NCBI GenBank assembly: GCA_963676905.2
Contig: CAXXVE010000001.1
Span: forward strand, 4,402,001-4,466,000
Origin: Oceanispirochaeta sp963676905
GTDB taxonomy: Bacteria > Spirochaetota > Spirochaetia > DSM-2461
Direction: 5' to 3'
Length of the DNA: 64,000 nucleotides
Below the pieces are notes generated by a model, which saw nothing but the letters and a program-made list of their open reading frames with translations, had not been told where the DNA came from and ran no database searches. Below are positions 51,571-60,063 of this stretch, piece after piece; position 1 is the stretch's first letter; every line of letters begins with the position of its first letter. A program made the translations under genes and the position numbers.

Positions 51571-53261
51571 ATCTCCCCCCGGTTCAGATGGGAAAGGATG
51601 AATCATTGATACAAAAGAAGGGACTCATCGTAAAGGGGATTCCCCTCTCCCCGGGAATTGTGGAAGGGCTTGTTCACACCCATCGCAATATTCTGGGGCC
51701 GATTGATGTGCCCGCCGACATAAAGCGCCATGATATCGAAGAAGAATTTTACCGGCTTGATGAGGCTACGACAAAGGTATCCGATGATCTATGCGCTCTA
51801 GCCGTTCGCGTGGAAGAGCAAGTGGATGCGAGACTGGCCAGTATTTTCGGGATCCACAAGCTGATAGTGGAGGATACTTCCTTAAGGAATGAGCTGAAAA
51901 GGGAAATAGAAGATAACCTCGTCACCGCGAGCAGCGCCGTGAAAACCGTCTTCCTGCGCTGGGAAAAGAGGTTTCTTTTAATGGATTCCCAAATCTCAAG
52001 GGACAAGGGAGAAGACATGAAGGACGTTTCGATACGCCTTTCAAACGCCCTTGCCGGAATAACAGTCCACCCCCTCGACGAAATCCCGCAGCATAGCGTG
52101 CTGGCTATCTCCCGCCTTCTCCCCTCCGATACGGTTTTTCTTTCAGGCCGTTCCATATCTGCCGTTCTCCTTGAATACGGAAGCTACGGCTCCCACGCCT
52201 CCCTTTTTCTGCGCGAGATGGGCATACCCTGCATATCCGGCATATCCGGTATCCAGTCCCTCTTTTCCGAGGAAGATCCGGCGCTTGTTAACGCCGATGA
52301 GGGGACAGTCATTATCCGCCCTATGGAAAAGCAGATCCGTATTTTCCGTGGTAAAATGGATGAGAACAGGCAAAACCGGGAGATTGTCAGGCTCAAAGCC
52401 GCCGGCCCGGCGGTTACGGAGGACGGTTTACGGATTTCCGTGCTGGCGAATGTCGGATGCCCCGAGGACACGGAGCGGGCCATGGAAAACGGTGCCGACG
52501 GAATAGGTCTTTATCGGATGGAGCGGGCCTATCTCGGGCGGATCGCTCCGCCGAAAGTCAGCGAACTGCTCTCGGAAATGAGGCAAACCTTGAGTTCCGC
52601 CAAAGGCCTGCCCGTCAACGTTCGGCTTCTTGATCTCGGAAGCGACAAACAATTGGCGTTTATGAGTTTTCTGGCCGAATCGAATCCCGCACTGGGGCAG
52701 CGCGGCATACGGCTCCTTTTCAAATACCCGGAGCTATTGAAAACCAATATGAGAGCTCTGCTCCAGTTGTCCCGGGAATTTGACATCCGCATTCTGGTGC
52801 CCATGGTTTCCCTGCCGGAAGAAATGGCCCGGGTAAGGGAAATTCTCGACCGGCTGTGCTCCGAGGAAAACATGACATCCCCGCCCCCCCTCGGCGCCAT
52901 GATCGAGACCCCCGCCGCCGCGTTGTCTGCGAAGCTCATAGGCGAATATGCCGACTTCCTCAGTTTCGGAACGAATGACCTTACCCAGTATTCCTATGCC
53001 GCCGACCGCGAGAACGGGGCGGTGGAGACCTATTTCAATGATTCTTCCCAAGTCATTTTCAGATTGATCGGCCTTACCCGGGGAGACGTTCCGGACATGC
53101 CCCTTTCCGTATGCGGGGAACTGGCAGGTCAGCCGCAGAACGTGGAAAAGCTCCTTTCATGCGGCATAGAAACGTTAAGCGTAGCCCCTCCCCTTATCCC
53201 CTTAATCAAAGAGGCCGTACGCCACTCGCGCCTACAGAAGCCATCTGTCGGGTTGGTCTGA
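51567..53261 (+). CDS. Divergent PTS enzyme I (phosphoenolpyruvate-protein phosphotransferase)
   Basis: A 564-residue enzyme I. Domain order as usual: N-terminal HPr-binding and phosphohistidine part (the active-site region reads GSYGSHASLFLREMGIP, with the histidine of SHA kept), then the PEP-binding barrel: DGIGLYRMERAYL, VRLLDLGSDKQ, LGQRGIRLLFKYPELLKTNM, GAMIETPAAALSAKLIGEYA, SFGTNDLTQYSYAADREN and the catalytic CGELAG. Several family positions differ (RTLDIGGDK becomes RLLDLGSDK). No HPr or EII gene is near, so the phosphoacceptor is unknown; it may serve a regulatory chain or a dihydroxyacetone-type system. The ATG overlaps the previous gene. Confidence 0.85.
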   Translation: MNLPPVQMGKDESLIQKKGLIVKGIPLSPGIVEGLVHTHRNILGPIDVPADIKRHDIEEEFYRLDEATTKVSDDLCALAVRVEEQVDARLASIFGIHKLIVEDTSLRNELKREIEDNLVTASSAVKTVFLRWEKRFLLMDSQISRDKGEDMKDVSIRLSNALAGITVHPLDEIPQHSVLAISRLLPSDTVFLSGRSISAVLLEYGSYGSHASLFLREMGIPCISGISGIQSLFSEEDPALVNADEGTVIIRPMEKQIRIFRGKMDENRQNREIVRLKAAGPAVTEDGLRISVLANVGCPEDTERAMENGADGIGLYRMERAYLGRIAPPKVSELLSEMRQTLSSAKGLPVNVRLLDLGSDKQLAFMSFLAESNPALGQRGIRLLFKYPELLKTNMRALLQLSREFDIRILVPMVSLPEEMARVREILDRLCSEENMTSPPPLGAMIETPAAALSAKLIGEYADFLSFGTNDLTQYSYAADRENGAVETYFNDSSQVIFRLIGLTRGDVPDMPLSVCGELAGQPQNVEKLLSCGIETLSVAPPLIPLIKEAVRHSRLQKPSVGLV

Positions 53262-53453
53262 TATAATCATTTCACCATAATTAGCCTTCAGCAGGATACT
53301 CCTTTCAATCTCGGAAAGGTTCAGGGGTGTTCCCTTGTTATATCTGTAAATGACTTTTTCGCATGCTGTTTTCAAGGTTTCCGCGATACCGGCAATATCC
53401 ACTACTTTCAAGGCAATGGTGTTGAGTTCATTATCGGTTTTAATTCTATTCAT
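53232..53453 (-). CDS. Small hypothetical protein, 73 residues
   Basis: Start taken at MNRIKTDNELNT, with AGGA 8 bases upstream. Helical throughout (LKVVDIAGIAETLKTACEKV). It is convergent with the enzyme I gene and overlaps its 3' end by 30 bases. Unrecognised; could regulate or be a small regulator of the operon. Confidence 0.5.
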   Translation of the reverse strand: MNRIKTDNELNTIALKVVDIAGIAETLKTACEKVIYRYNKGTPLNLSEIERSILLKANYGEMIISDQPDRWLL

Positions 53454-53624
53454 ATTTTCGTCCTTTCCCCCATTATACCATACTCCCGGCGTGATCGCGC
53501 TTCTTTCGGCCATCCGTGCCGATTTTCTCCCCATGGGAGGCACGGGGGATAGGGAACGGCGTTTTCATCACGGCCGATGGTAATAATCCGGGGGATCATA
53601 TATAATTAAAGGGGCAGCCATAGG

Positions 53625-54902
53625 ATGAAAGAGCAATTTTACGATTACCGCCTGGATAATGCGGGGAAGCTTTATCCTCCTCTTCTTTCAAAGGAGAGGA
53701 CCACCATATTCCGGATTGCGGCTCTCATGGATAAGCCGGTCCGAATAGGCGCACTCGAAGAGGCGGCCCGGAATATGATGGCGCGATGCCCCTATTACCA
53801 AGTCACTTTGAAGCAGGGTGTCTTCTGGTACTATCTGGACAAGGTCGATACCCTGCCCCTCGTTCATGGGGAGAGCCAGTCGCCCTGCCAGTATATCCCC
53901 TTCAAAAGAAGGGATGTCCTTCCTTTCCGAATTATCGCCTATCGCCATCGCATCGCCTTTGAGGCGTCCCATCTGCTGGCCGACGGGAAATCGGGCATAA
54001 CTTTTCTGAACGGGCTGATTTTGGAATATTTGAAAATCATGGGAGAAGACGTCTCTTCCGACGGGATGGTGCTGGATTGCGAAGATTCCTGCGATCCGGA
54101 GGAGTATTCAGACGGTTACAAAAGGAATTTCGACAGAAGTATCCCCCGGGCGAAGCCGTGCCGGAGAGCGGCGCAGCTAAGGGGAGCACCGCTCAAGCCG
54201 CCGAAATACCGTATTATCGAGGGAATCCTAAGTACAGGGGATGTAAAGATCCGCGCCGAGGCTTTCGGCGTGACCATAGGAGTCTATCTGAGCGCAGTGC
54301 TTCTTAAGGTACTATGTGACCTGGAGCGGACGAAAAAGCGCATGAAGCCCGTTACGCTGACTATCCCCGTCGACGTAAGGCAGTTCTTCCCTTCCAAAAC
54401 AATGAGGAACTTCATGCTGACCGTAGAGCCCACCGTTAATCCGAGACTGGGGCGGACCACCTTGGAATATATCATCGGCCGGGTAAGGGATTACATGAGA
54501 CTCGAAATGGATATCAATTACCTTAAGATGCAGATAGCCCGCAACATCCGGGGCGAAGCGAATGTCCTGTCCCGCGTTCTCCCCCTCCTGCTCAAGAAGC
54601 CGATTCTCAAATGGATTAACAGGAGGATGGGAGAGAATACCTACTCCATGAGCTTTTCCAATCTCGGCCTGGTCCGCCTGCCTGTTAAGATGGGAAAGTA
54701 TGTTAAAAAATACGAGATCATTCCGCCCAGGAACTCCGGCCGGATTAATTTGACGGCCATCGGCTACAGGGACAGTATCTCCCTGTTCTTCGGGAGTACG
54801 TTATGGGGGAAGGAAGTGGAAGCGGCTTTTTTTGCGGCGCTACGCAAAGAGGGCGTTTCCGTAAGTATCATGACGAATTTATTGAATTCGGGGAGGATGT
54901 GA
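53625..54902 (+). CDS. Condensation-type acyltransferase (HxxxDG family)
   Basis: A 425-residue protein of the CoA-dependent acyltransferase (alcohol acetyltransferase/condensation) superfamily. The catalytic motif HLLADGKS is visible at about residue 112 (HxxxDG), and the second half contains TIPVDVRQFFPSKTMRNFML and YSMSFSNLGLVRLP, the usual strands of the second chloramphenicol-acetyltransferase-like fold. It would transfer an acyl group to a hydroxyl or amine. The adjacent DUF6320 gene is a known companion. Confidence 0.82.
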   Translation: MKEQFYDYRLDNAGKLYPPLLSKERTTIFRIAALMDKPVRIGALEEAARNMMARCPYYQVTLKQGVFWYYLDKVDTLPLVHGESQSPCQYIPFKRRDVLPFRIIAYRHRIAFEASHLLADGKSGITFLNGLILEYLKIMGEDVSSDGMVLDCEDSCDPEEYSDGYKRNFDRSIPRAKPCRRAAQLRGAPLKPPKYRIIEGILSTGDVKIRAEAFGVTIGVYLSAVLLKVLCDLERTKKRMKPVTLTIPVDVRQFFPSKTMRNFMLTVEPTVNPRLGRTTLEYIIGRVRDYMRLEMDINYLKMQIARNIRGEANVLSRVLPLLLKKPILKWINRRMGENTYSMSFSNLGLVRLPVKMGKYVKKYEIIPPRNSGRINLTAIGYRDSISLFFGSTLWGKEVEAAFFAALRKEGVSVSIMTNLLNSGRM

Positions 54903-55760
54903 ATGCCCTATTGCCCGCGATGCGGAGTCGAAGTTGAAGACCGCCTGGAAAAATGCCCCCTCTGCGATACGGCCATCCCCGGGGAGGTCCGGAATCCCCA
55001 GAAATCAGAAGGGATTTATCCCGCCGATTCGGTGAAGGCCCGAAAGATGCACCGCTCCCTCACTCTCCGGCAGAAGAGGTCGCTGTTCCTTTCTCTGGCG
55101 GTTATGGCCTGCCTATTGCCCCTCCTCGTTACCCCGTTACTGGATTATATCCAAAACGGCCTTATCTCCTGGTCCTATTATGTGATGATTTCCCTGCCGG
55201 CCGCTTTCGGGATGGCCCTGGCGGGAGTGCTTTCTTACAGGAGGCCGGGCTTGCTTGTCAACTCCGCCGGCCTTATAATCCTCTGCTGGTTCATGCTGTT
55301 CAGGAAGCAGTATCCCTGGGATTTCCTGCTCTCCGGGGATTTCCAGATCATCCTGGCGGGAGCGGTCTCCGCGGACATTTTCGTGCTTTACGTGGGCAAG
55401 GCAAGGAGAAAATGGCAGAATGCCGTCGGTCTCTCCCTCCTCATTAGCTCACTCTTCCTCATCGCCCTGGAATACATACTTTCCGGGAAGATAAGTTGGT
55501 CCCCGATTGCCGTCTCGGCGCTTATTCCCGCCTCCCTTTTTATTTTTCTTACGGGGATTGTCAGGCGCAGGGGACTGAATGTTGTAAGCCTATTCTTTTT
55601 GCTTTTGTCTCTTATGCTGGTCGCCCTGGATTTTTCAACGGATTTCTCCGGATGGTCGCTCATAACCTTTATCATTTTCTCCTTTCTGGCTTTCGCTGCC
55701 CTCATGACGCATGCCATCCTGTTCCGCGATACGGACTGGAAAAAAGTGCTTCATCTTTAG
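54903..55760 (+). CDS. DUF6320 zinc-ribbon membrane protein
   Basis: A 285-residue protein with an N-terminal zinc ribbon (CPRCGVEVEDRLEKCPLCD, residues 4-22) and eight hydrophobic segments in the rest. It begins directly at the stop of the acyltransferase gene. The pair acyltransferase plus DUF6320 occurs in other bacteria, where it is thought to acylate an envelope component; that function is inference. Confidence 0.8.
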   Translation: MPYCPRCGVEVEDRLEKCPLCDTAIPGEVRNPQKSEGIYPADSVKARKMHRSLTLRQKRSLFLSLAVMACLLPLLVTPLLDYIQNGLISWSYYVMISLPAAFGMALAGVLSYRRPGLLVNSAGLIILCWFMLFRKQYPWDFLLSGDFQIILAGAVSADIFVLYVGKARRKWQNAVGLSLLISSLFLIALEYILSGKISWSPIAVSALIPASLFIFLTGIVRRRGLNVVSLFFLLLSLMLVALDFSTDFSGWSLITFIIFSFLAFAALMTHAILFRDTDWKKVLHL

Positions 55761-56251
55761 ACATACCGAATCCGTGAGTCACGGGAGGTAGTTTCTATGC
55801 CCTCAAGCGCTGGATCGGCAATACGGATTGTGATGCAACCATCTTAATTCAAGACTTTCTAAATACCTTCTGAGCTTTTTTTTCAGCCCCAAGGATCTTA
55901 TCAATTCCCCGATTCATCCGCTGATAGTTTTATTTATCAGAATATATACAGGTTTCTGATTAGTGATCCCGATATCATCAGAATTAACCGTTAGCTTCTC
56001 TACTAACTGTCACTACCTTTGATATGGCATAAGGCTATATTGACTCGGGACGCACTATGGTTGCATTATTTAATGGTAATGATTACAATTAAAAGAGCTA
56101 GAGTCAGGGATGTAAATATATAGTTATGAAATATTTCCTCCTTGGATGAGACCAATATTTTGGGGAGCTTCGTCATGTGAATCAAGTATTCTATGAGTTC
56201 TTTGAAGGAATCCCTGATGACAAGCTATGGAATTGAATCTGTTTCAACAGG
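55761..56251. other. Intergenic region without a credible gene
   Basis: 491 bases with scattered A+T-rich stretches. A short open stretch (about 56167-56238, FGELRHVNQVFYEFFEGIPD) reads like a remnant of a protein gene but has no start. No promoter or terminator of good quality was seen except as needed for the GGDEF gene. Confidence 0.4.
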
Positions 56252-57127
56252 ATGGATTATTTGAAGAAAAATGAGAACGACGATGGCCGTAAATTATTTG
56301 ATATAATCAGCGATAAAGTCTTTTCAAAGGAGTTTATTTCCGGGATAGCCGGAGATCGTTTCCAAACGAATGAGGAGAAGGCGCTTTTTGAAGCATTACT
56401 CAGTGAATCGGAAGGAGATTTTTACGTAAAGGTCCTTTTCCATTTGACTTATGAAGTGTTTGAAAAGAACAGGGCTTTTTCTATATGGAATGAGATTCTC
56501 CGCCATAAGAAAGAATTGAGCCGCCTGCTTAACAGAAATGTGGAAATCACGGTTGCAACCCTCGATTATCTGACGAATATAAAAAAGGAGATTCTAGCCC
56601 CAAAAATAATCGGTGAATCCTTTCTCGGGAAAATTGTGGAGCTCTCATCGGTAGATACGCTGACAAAACTATACAATAGGCAGCACCTCATGCAAGTACT
56701 CAATATTGAGATCCGGCGCTATATCCGCTACAAGACCCCTTTTTCACTGTTGATGATAGATATTGATCATTTCAAGTCTATTAATGATAACTTCGGGCAC
56801 AATACCGGAGATAAAATCCTCATGGAAGTCAGCAGGATTTTGCTCCTGAATTTAAGAGAACTTGATATCTGTACGAGATTCGGAGGAGAAGAATTCATAA
56901 TAGTTCTTCCCCATACGGAAGAGGAGGAAGCGCTCGATCTCGCAGAAAGAATAAGAATGAATGTGAAGGAAGCTTTCAGTAGCGAATACAATCTAACGAT
57001 CAGCATCGGTATATCCATCATTTCCGATCGATGTGATATATTCGAGTTAATAAAAGAAGCCGACAAGGCTTTGTACCGCTCCAAAGAAAACGGGAGAGAT
57101 AAGACCACAGTTTATTCACAAATATAG
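56252..57127 (+). CDS. Diguanylate cyclase (GGDEF domain)
   Basis: A 291-residue cytosolic protein. A helical N-terminal region (1-125) of no known family precedes a GGDEF domain: DTLTKLYNRQHLMQVLNIEI, LMIDIDHFKSINDNFGHNTG, CTRFGGEEFIIVLP with GGEEF as the active site, and RELD five residues upstream, which forms the product-binding I-site. It should make c-di-GMP and be product-inhibited. Last gene of the element; it is followed by the tRNA remnant. Confidence 0.9.
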   Translation: MDYLKKNENDDGRKLFDIISDKVFSKEFISGIAGDRFQTNEEKALFEALLSESEGDFYVKVLFHLTYEVFEKNRAFSIWNEILRHKKELSRLLNRNVEITVATLDYLTNIKKEILAPKIIGESFLGKIVELSSVDTLTKLYNRQHLMQVLNIEIRRYIRYKTPFSLLMIDIDHFKSINDNFGHNTGDKILMEVSRILLLNLRELDICTRFGGEEFIIVLPHTEEEEALDLAERIRMNVKEAFSSEYNLTISIGISIISDRCDIFELIKEADKALYRSKENGRDKTTVYSQI

Positions 57128-57433
57128 TGGATCCGGTTCGTTTTATCCCGTTCATAGCATAAATTGGAAACTTCCCCTATCCATATCCTTGAATAAGGCT
57201 AAAAGTAGCAAAGCGTTCTTTTGATGAAGGATAACTATCAGTCATTGGATATATCATTGCACCCTGGAAGAATCATTAAGAATGCAAATGATAACTTTTC
57301 ATTTACTAATAGACACCAGTTTCGACGCCTTTATTATAAAGGCCCAGAAGCTTCATATGAAAAACAGACCACATAAACCCTGAAATATAGCCCTATATGG
57401 CTCTATAAAAACAACATAAGGTCGTACACTGAA

Positions 57434-57485
57434 TTGAGGGGCTAGTGGTCGCAAGGCTGTGCTGGTTCAAGTCCAGTCTACCGCA
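57434..57485 (+). pseudogene. Displaced 3' half of tRNA-Leu (attR)
   Basis: 52 bases from the anticodon loop to the discriminator base: TTGAGGGGCTAGTGGT shared with the functional tRNA, then a variable arm and a T stem GCTGG..CCAGT with loop TTCAAGT, and CTACCGC matching the acceptor strand. Both T stems keep their pairing although the bases differ from those at 5779-5794. The 306-base stretch 57128-57433 before it holds no gene. Confidence 0.85.
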
Positions 57486-57498
57486 TATAGTATTAAGA

Positions 57499-57533
57499 CC
57501 CTGCAATCAAATTCCTCGATTGCAGGGTTTTTT
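57499..57533 (+). terminator. Intrinsic terminator after the tRNA remnant
   Basis: CCCTGCAATC (57499-57508) pairs perfectly with GATTGCAGGG (57518-57527), then six T. Probably the original terminator of the host tRNA-Leu before integration. Confidence 0.85.
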
Positions 57534-57642
57534 CATTGATAATATTTCTTCCCGGCATTCCCGTCCCTCTGGTATAATGATATTCAGTACCCCACCTTAA
57601 GTTCATACATCATTGATTTGCTTTTATAACAGGAGAAGATCA

Positions 57643-59157
57643 ATGGAAAAATCCATCATTATCATTGGAGCCGGACTGACCGGCCTTTCTGCCGGATGCT
57701 ACGGTCGGATGAACGGCTACAGGACCAGTATCTACGAGATGCACGACAAGGCCGGAGGTGTCTGCACTGCCTGGAAGAGGAAAGACTATACCATAGACGG
57801 AGCCATGAACTGGCTGATCGGAACAAAACCCGGAACCGGCTACCACAGAATCTGGCAGGAACTGGGTGCGGCGGATAACTGGAAGGTCCACAACCACTCA
57901 AACTATATGATTCTGGAGGATGAAAATGGCAGTCCTTTGCCTGTCCCCTGCAATACAGATCATCTGGAAGAATTCATGCTCAAAGTATCCCCTGAAGACC
58001 GGAGCGCCATAATTGAGTTCTGCAACACCGTAAGAAGCTGCTGGAAGATCTCCTTACCCGTAGATAAACCGCCGGAGCTCTATACTCTTGTAGATAAACT
58101 GAAGATGGTCAAAATGCTGCCCCGCCTGGGTTTCTTTGCCAAATGGGGGAAACTGACAGTTCTGGATTTTGCCGACCGCTTCCACTCACCCCTCCTCAAA
58201 AAGATCTTCACCATGGGAAATGACGATGCCTACTCGATTATGCCAGCCCTGACCCTCCCCATGCTCTTCAGCTGGATGAATGAGAGGGAGGCCGGATATG
58301 TCCTTGGGGGAGCCCTGTCGCTGGTTGATTCTATCCGGAAGCGTTATACGGACCTGGGTGGAGAAATCCATTTCAAGGCAAAAGTAGAGAAGATCCTTAT
58401 TGAAGACGGGAAAGCTGTTGGCATCAGGCTTTCAGACGGCACTGAACACAGGGGCGACTATATAATATCCGCTGCCGATGGCCATGAAACCATCTTCGAT
58501 ATGCTCGAGGGTCGGTATATAGATGATGAAATAAGGGGATACTATAAAAATCTCAAACTCTTCCCCCCTCTCATCTATACCGCCTTCGGAGTCAACCGCA
58601 GCTTCAGGGAGATCCCCCCTTCCCTCAACGGCTACTCCTTTGCCCTGGAAAAACCTGTCACTATCGCTGAGAGGGAGCGCCGGGATATCAATGTGCTTAT
58701 CTACAACTACGACCCTTCCCTTGCGGGAAATGAAAAGACCACCATTGTTGTGCCCATGAATACCGACTTTGACTACTGGGAAAATCTCTACGGAGACAAA
58801 GAGAAATACAAAGCAGAGAAGGAAGCGATTGCAGACACTCTCCTGAACGCCCTGGAAACCAGATTTCCGGGGATCACTGAACAGACGGAAGTCCGTGATG
58901 TGGCGACACCCATGACCTGGGTAAGGTATACGGGAAACTGGAGGGGCAGCTATGAAGGATGGCTGATGAGCTCCAAAACTATGATGATGGAGATGTCCAA
59001 GACCCTTCCGGGGCTGAAAAACTTCTTTATGGCCGGTCAGTGGGTCAATCCCGGGGGAGGAATGCCCACCGCGGCAGTTTCAGGAAATCATACGATACAG
59101 CTGATCTGCCGGGAGGACAGGAAAAAGTTTACGGCATCCCGTCCTGCTCATAACTGA
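57643..59157 (+). CDS. FAD-dependent CrtI/phytoene-desaturase-like oxidoreductase
   Basis: A 504-residue protein; start chosen for AGGAG 8 bases upstream. The N-terminal dinucleotide-binding motif IIIIGAGLTGLSAGCYGRMN and the FAD arm EMHDKAGGVCTAW are those of the CrtI family; the C-terminal FMAGQWVNPGGGMPTAAVSG closes the FAD site. The family ranges from carotenoid desaturases to other flavin oxidoreductases, so the substrate is open. First chromosomal gene beyond the element. It overlaps the convergent gene by 29 bases. Confidence 0.9.
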   Translation: MEKSIIIIGAGLTGLSAGCYGRMNGYRTSIYEMHDKAGGVCTAWKRKDYTIDGAMNWLIGTKPGTGYHRIWQELGAADNWKVHNHSNYMILEDENGSPLPVPCNTDHLEEFMLKVSPEDRSAIIEFCNTVRSCWKISLPVDKPPELYTLVDKLKMVKMLPRLGFFAKWGKLTVLDFADRFHSPLLKKIFTMGNDDAYSIMPALTLPMLFSWMNEREAGYVLGGALSLVDSIRKRYTDLGGEIHFKAKVEKILIEDGKAVGIRLSDGTEHRGDYIISAADGHETIFDMLEGRYIDDEIRGYYKNLKLFPPLIYTAFGVNRSFREIPPSLNGYSFALEKPVTIAERERRDINVLIYNYDPSLAGNEKTTIVVPMNTDFDYWENLYGDKEKYKAEKEAIADTLLNALETRFPGITEQTEVRDVATPMTWVRYTGNWRGSYEGWLMSSKTMMMEMSKTLPGLKNFFMAGQWVNPGGGMPTAAVSGNHTIQLICREDRKKFTASRPAHN

Positions 59158-59857
59158 ACTCAAATTGCGTGTTGGGATATTCGGAGCAGATATACTGACT
59201 GGTGAAATTTTCAATGGAACTCACTCTCTCCTTCAGCTCTGAAGAAGGCTTTCCGCCGTAACGGGAGATATGAATTGTAAAATTGAAGTTCAGCGTTGGA
59301 TGCCTTGTCACATTGTTTACAGTATCAAAGATCAGACGCTGAATATCATAGGCAAGGCGGTCCTCATTCATATGGCCGATCAGAAAAATTATATTTTTTC
59401 CGCCTTCTACATTTTTGTCGGTTTCCATGGCGTTACAGGAGCTCTCTTCCACCCCGGGCGCCTCTATGGTGTAGAAAATATTCTCCTCCATATTACTGAA
59501 CTGCAGCTCTCCTATGGGAGCTAAACTGATCTTGTTGATAAGCTGATAGCAGACAATCCCCTTTTCAAGTTCCCTGTGATACCCCTTGTAGAGCAGATAG
59601 ATATAGTCCTGCCCCTTAACGTCCATGGCATCAATATCAGTCATAACAAAAGCCTCGGTATTTTTAAGGCTATCAAGGGTGGAAAGCACAAAATCATTGG
59701 TATAGGAGTCCATCAGGACCTTGCGGCTGTCCCCTTCGGGCATTTTTATCCACATCTGGTTGGGGCTGTTAACAATTTCAACTGAATGCTTGAGCAGGAT
59801 TGAGTTTGTTTCCCTTATCAAAGAGATAAGGGAGAGGGCAGCTTTCAGGTACTCCAT
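59129..59857 (-). CDS. Hypothetical protein, 242 residues
   Basis: Unrecognised; the ATG has GAGGAG 9 bases upstream. A helical start is followed by beta-rich sequence (QDYIYLLYKGYHRELEKGIV, LNFNFTIHISRYGGKPSSEL). No signal peptide or catalytic motif. Convergent with the CrtI-like gene. Confidence 0.7.
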   Translation of the reverse strand: MEYLKAALSLISLIRETNSILLKHSVEIVNSPNQMWIKMPEGDSRKVLMDSYTNDFVLSTLDSLKNTEAFVMTDIDAMDVKGQDYIYLLYKGYHRELEKGIVCYQLINKISLAPIGELQFSNMEENIFYTIEAPGVEESSCNAMETDKNVEGGKNIIFLIGHMNEDRLAYDIQRLIFDTVNNVTRHPTLNFNFTIHISRYGGKPSSELKERVSSIENFTSQYICSEYPNTQFEFSYEQDGMP

Positions 59858-60003
59858 GATTTAAAATTCTCCTCATAAAAAATTTCGTGGAAGGATCAGA
59901 AATCAAATACCCTGAGGACTCAGACACTTGAGAATTGATCATCTATCACTAAGTTAATCATAAAAAAAATATATGTTTCCTTCCAGAACCCGGCGAATCT
60001 CAT

Positions 60004-60038
60004 AAAAAGGCCGTCCCGGATTTCTTCGGGACGGCCTT
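60004..60038 (-). terminator. Intrinsic terminator of the flavoprotein gene
   Basis: AAGGCCGTCCCG (60007-60018) pairs perfectly with CGGGACGGCCTT (60027-60038); on the minus strand the stem is followed by a T run. It lies about 26 bases after the stop at 60064. Confidence 0.85.
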
Positions 60039-60063
60039 GTATAAAATGATAAGAAACTGTGGT

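Larger units (their letters stand above)
5749..57449. mobile_element. Integrated plasmid-like genomic island in tRNA-Leu, about 51.7 kb
   Basis: Bounded by a 16-bp repeat of tRNA-Leu (5749-5764 and 57434-57449), with a tyrosine integrase at the tRNA-proximal end (7967) and an excisionase-like gene next to it. It carries replication-initiator-like, ParA and partition genes, a retron-like unit, a helicase and methyltransferase defence region with IS3-family insertions, and a G+C-richer carbohydrate cargo at the distal end. No relaxase, type IV secretion, capsid or terminase gene was recognised, so transfer would depend on other elements. Most genes have no known function. The distal cargo may be a separate acquisition within the same island. 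Confidence 0.75.

Noticed and set aside
52143..52373. Minus-strand frame with YAGYAGYA repeat inside the enzyme I gene
   Set aside because: A shadow of the codons for PCISGISGI in enzyme I.
56167..56238. DinB-like fragment FGELRHVNQVFYEFFEGIPD
   Set aside because: No start codon and only about 24 codons; too little to call a pseudogene, though it may be a remnant.
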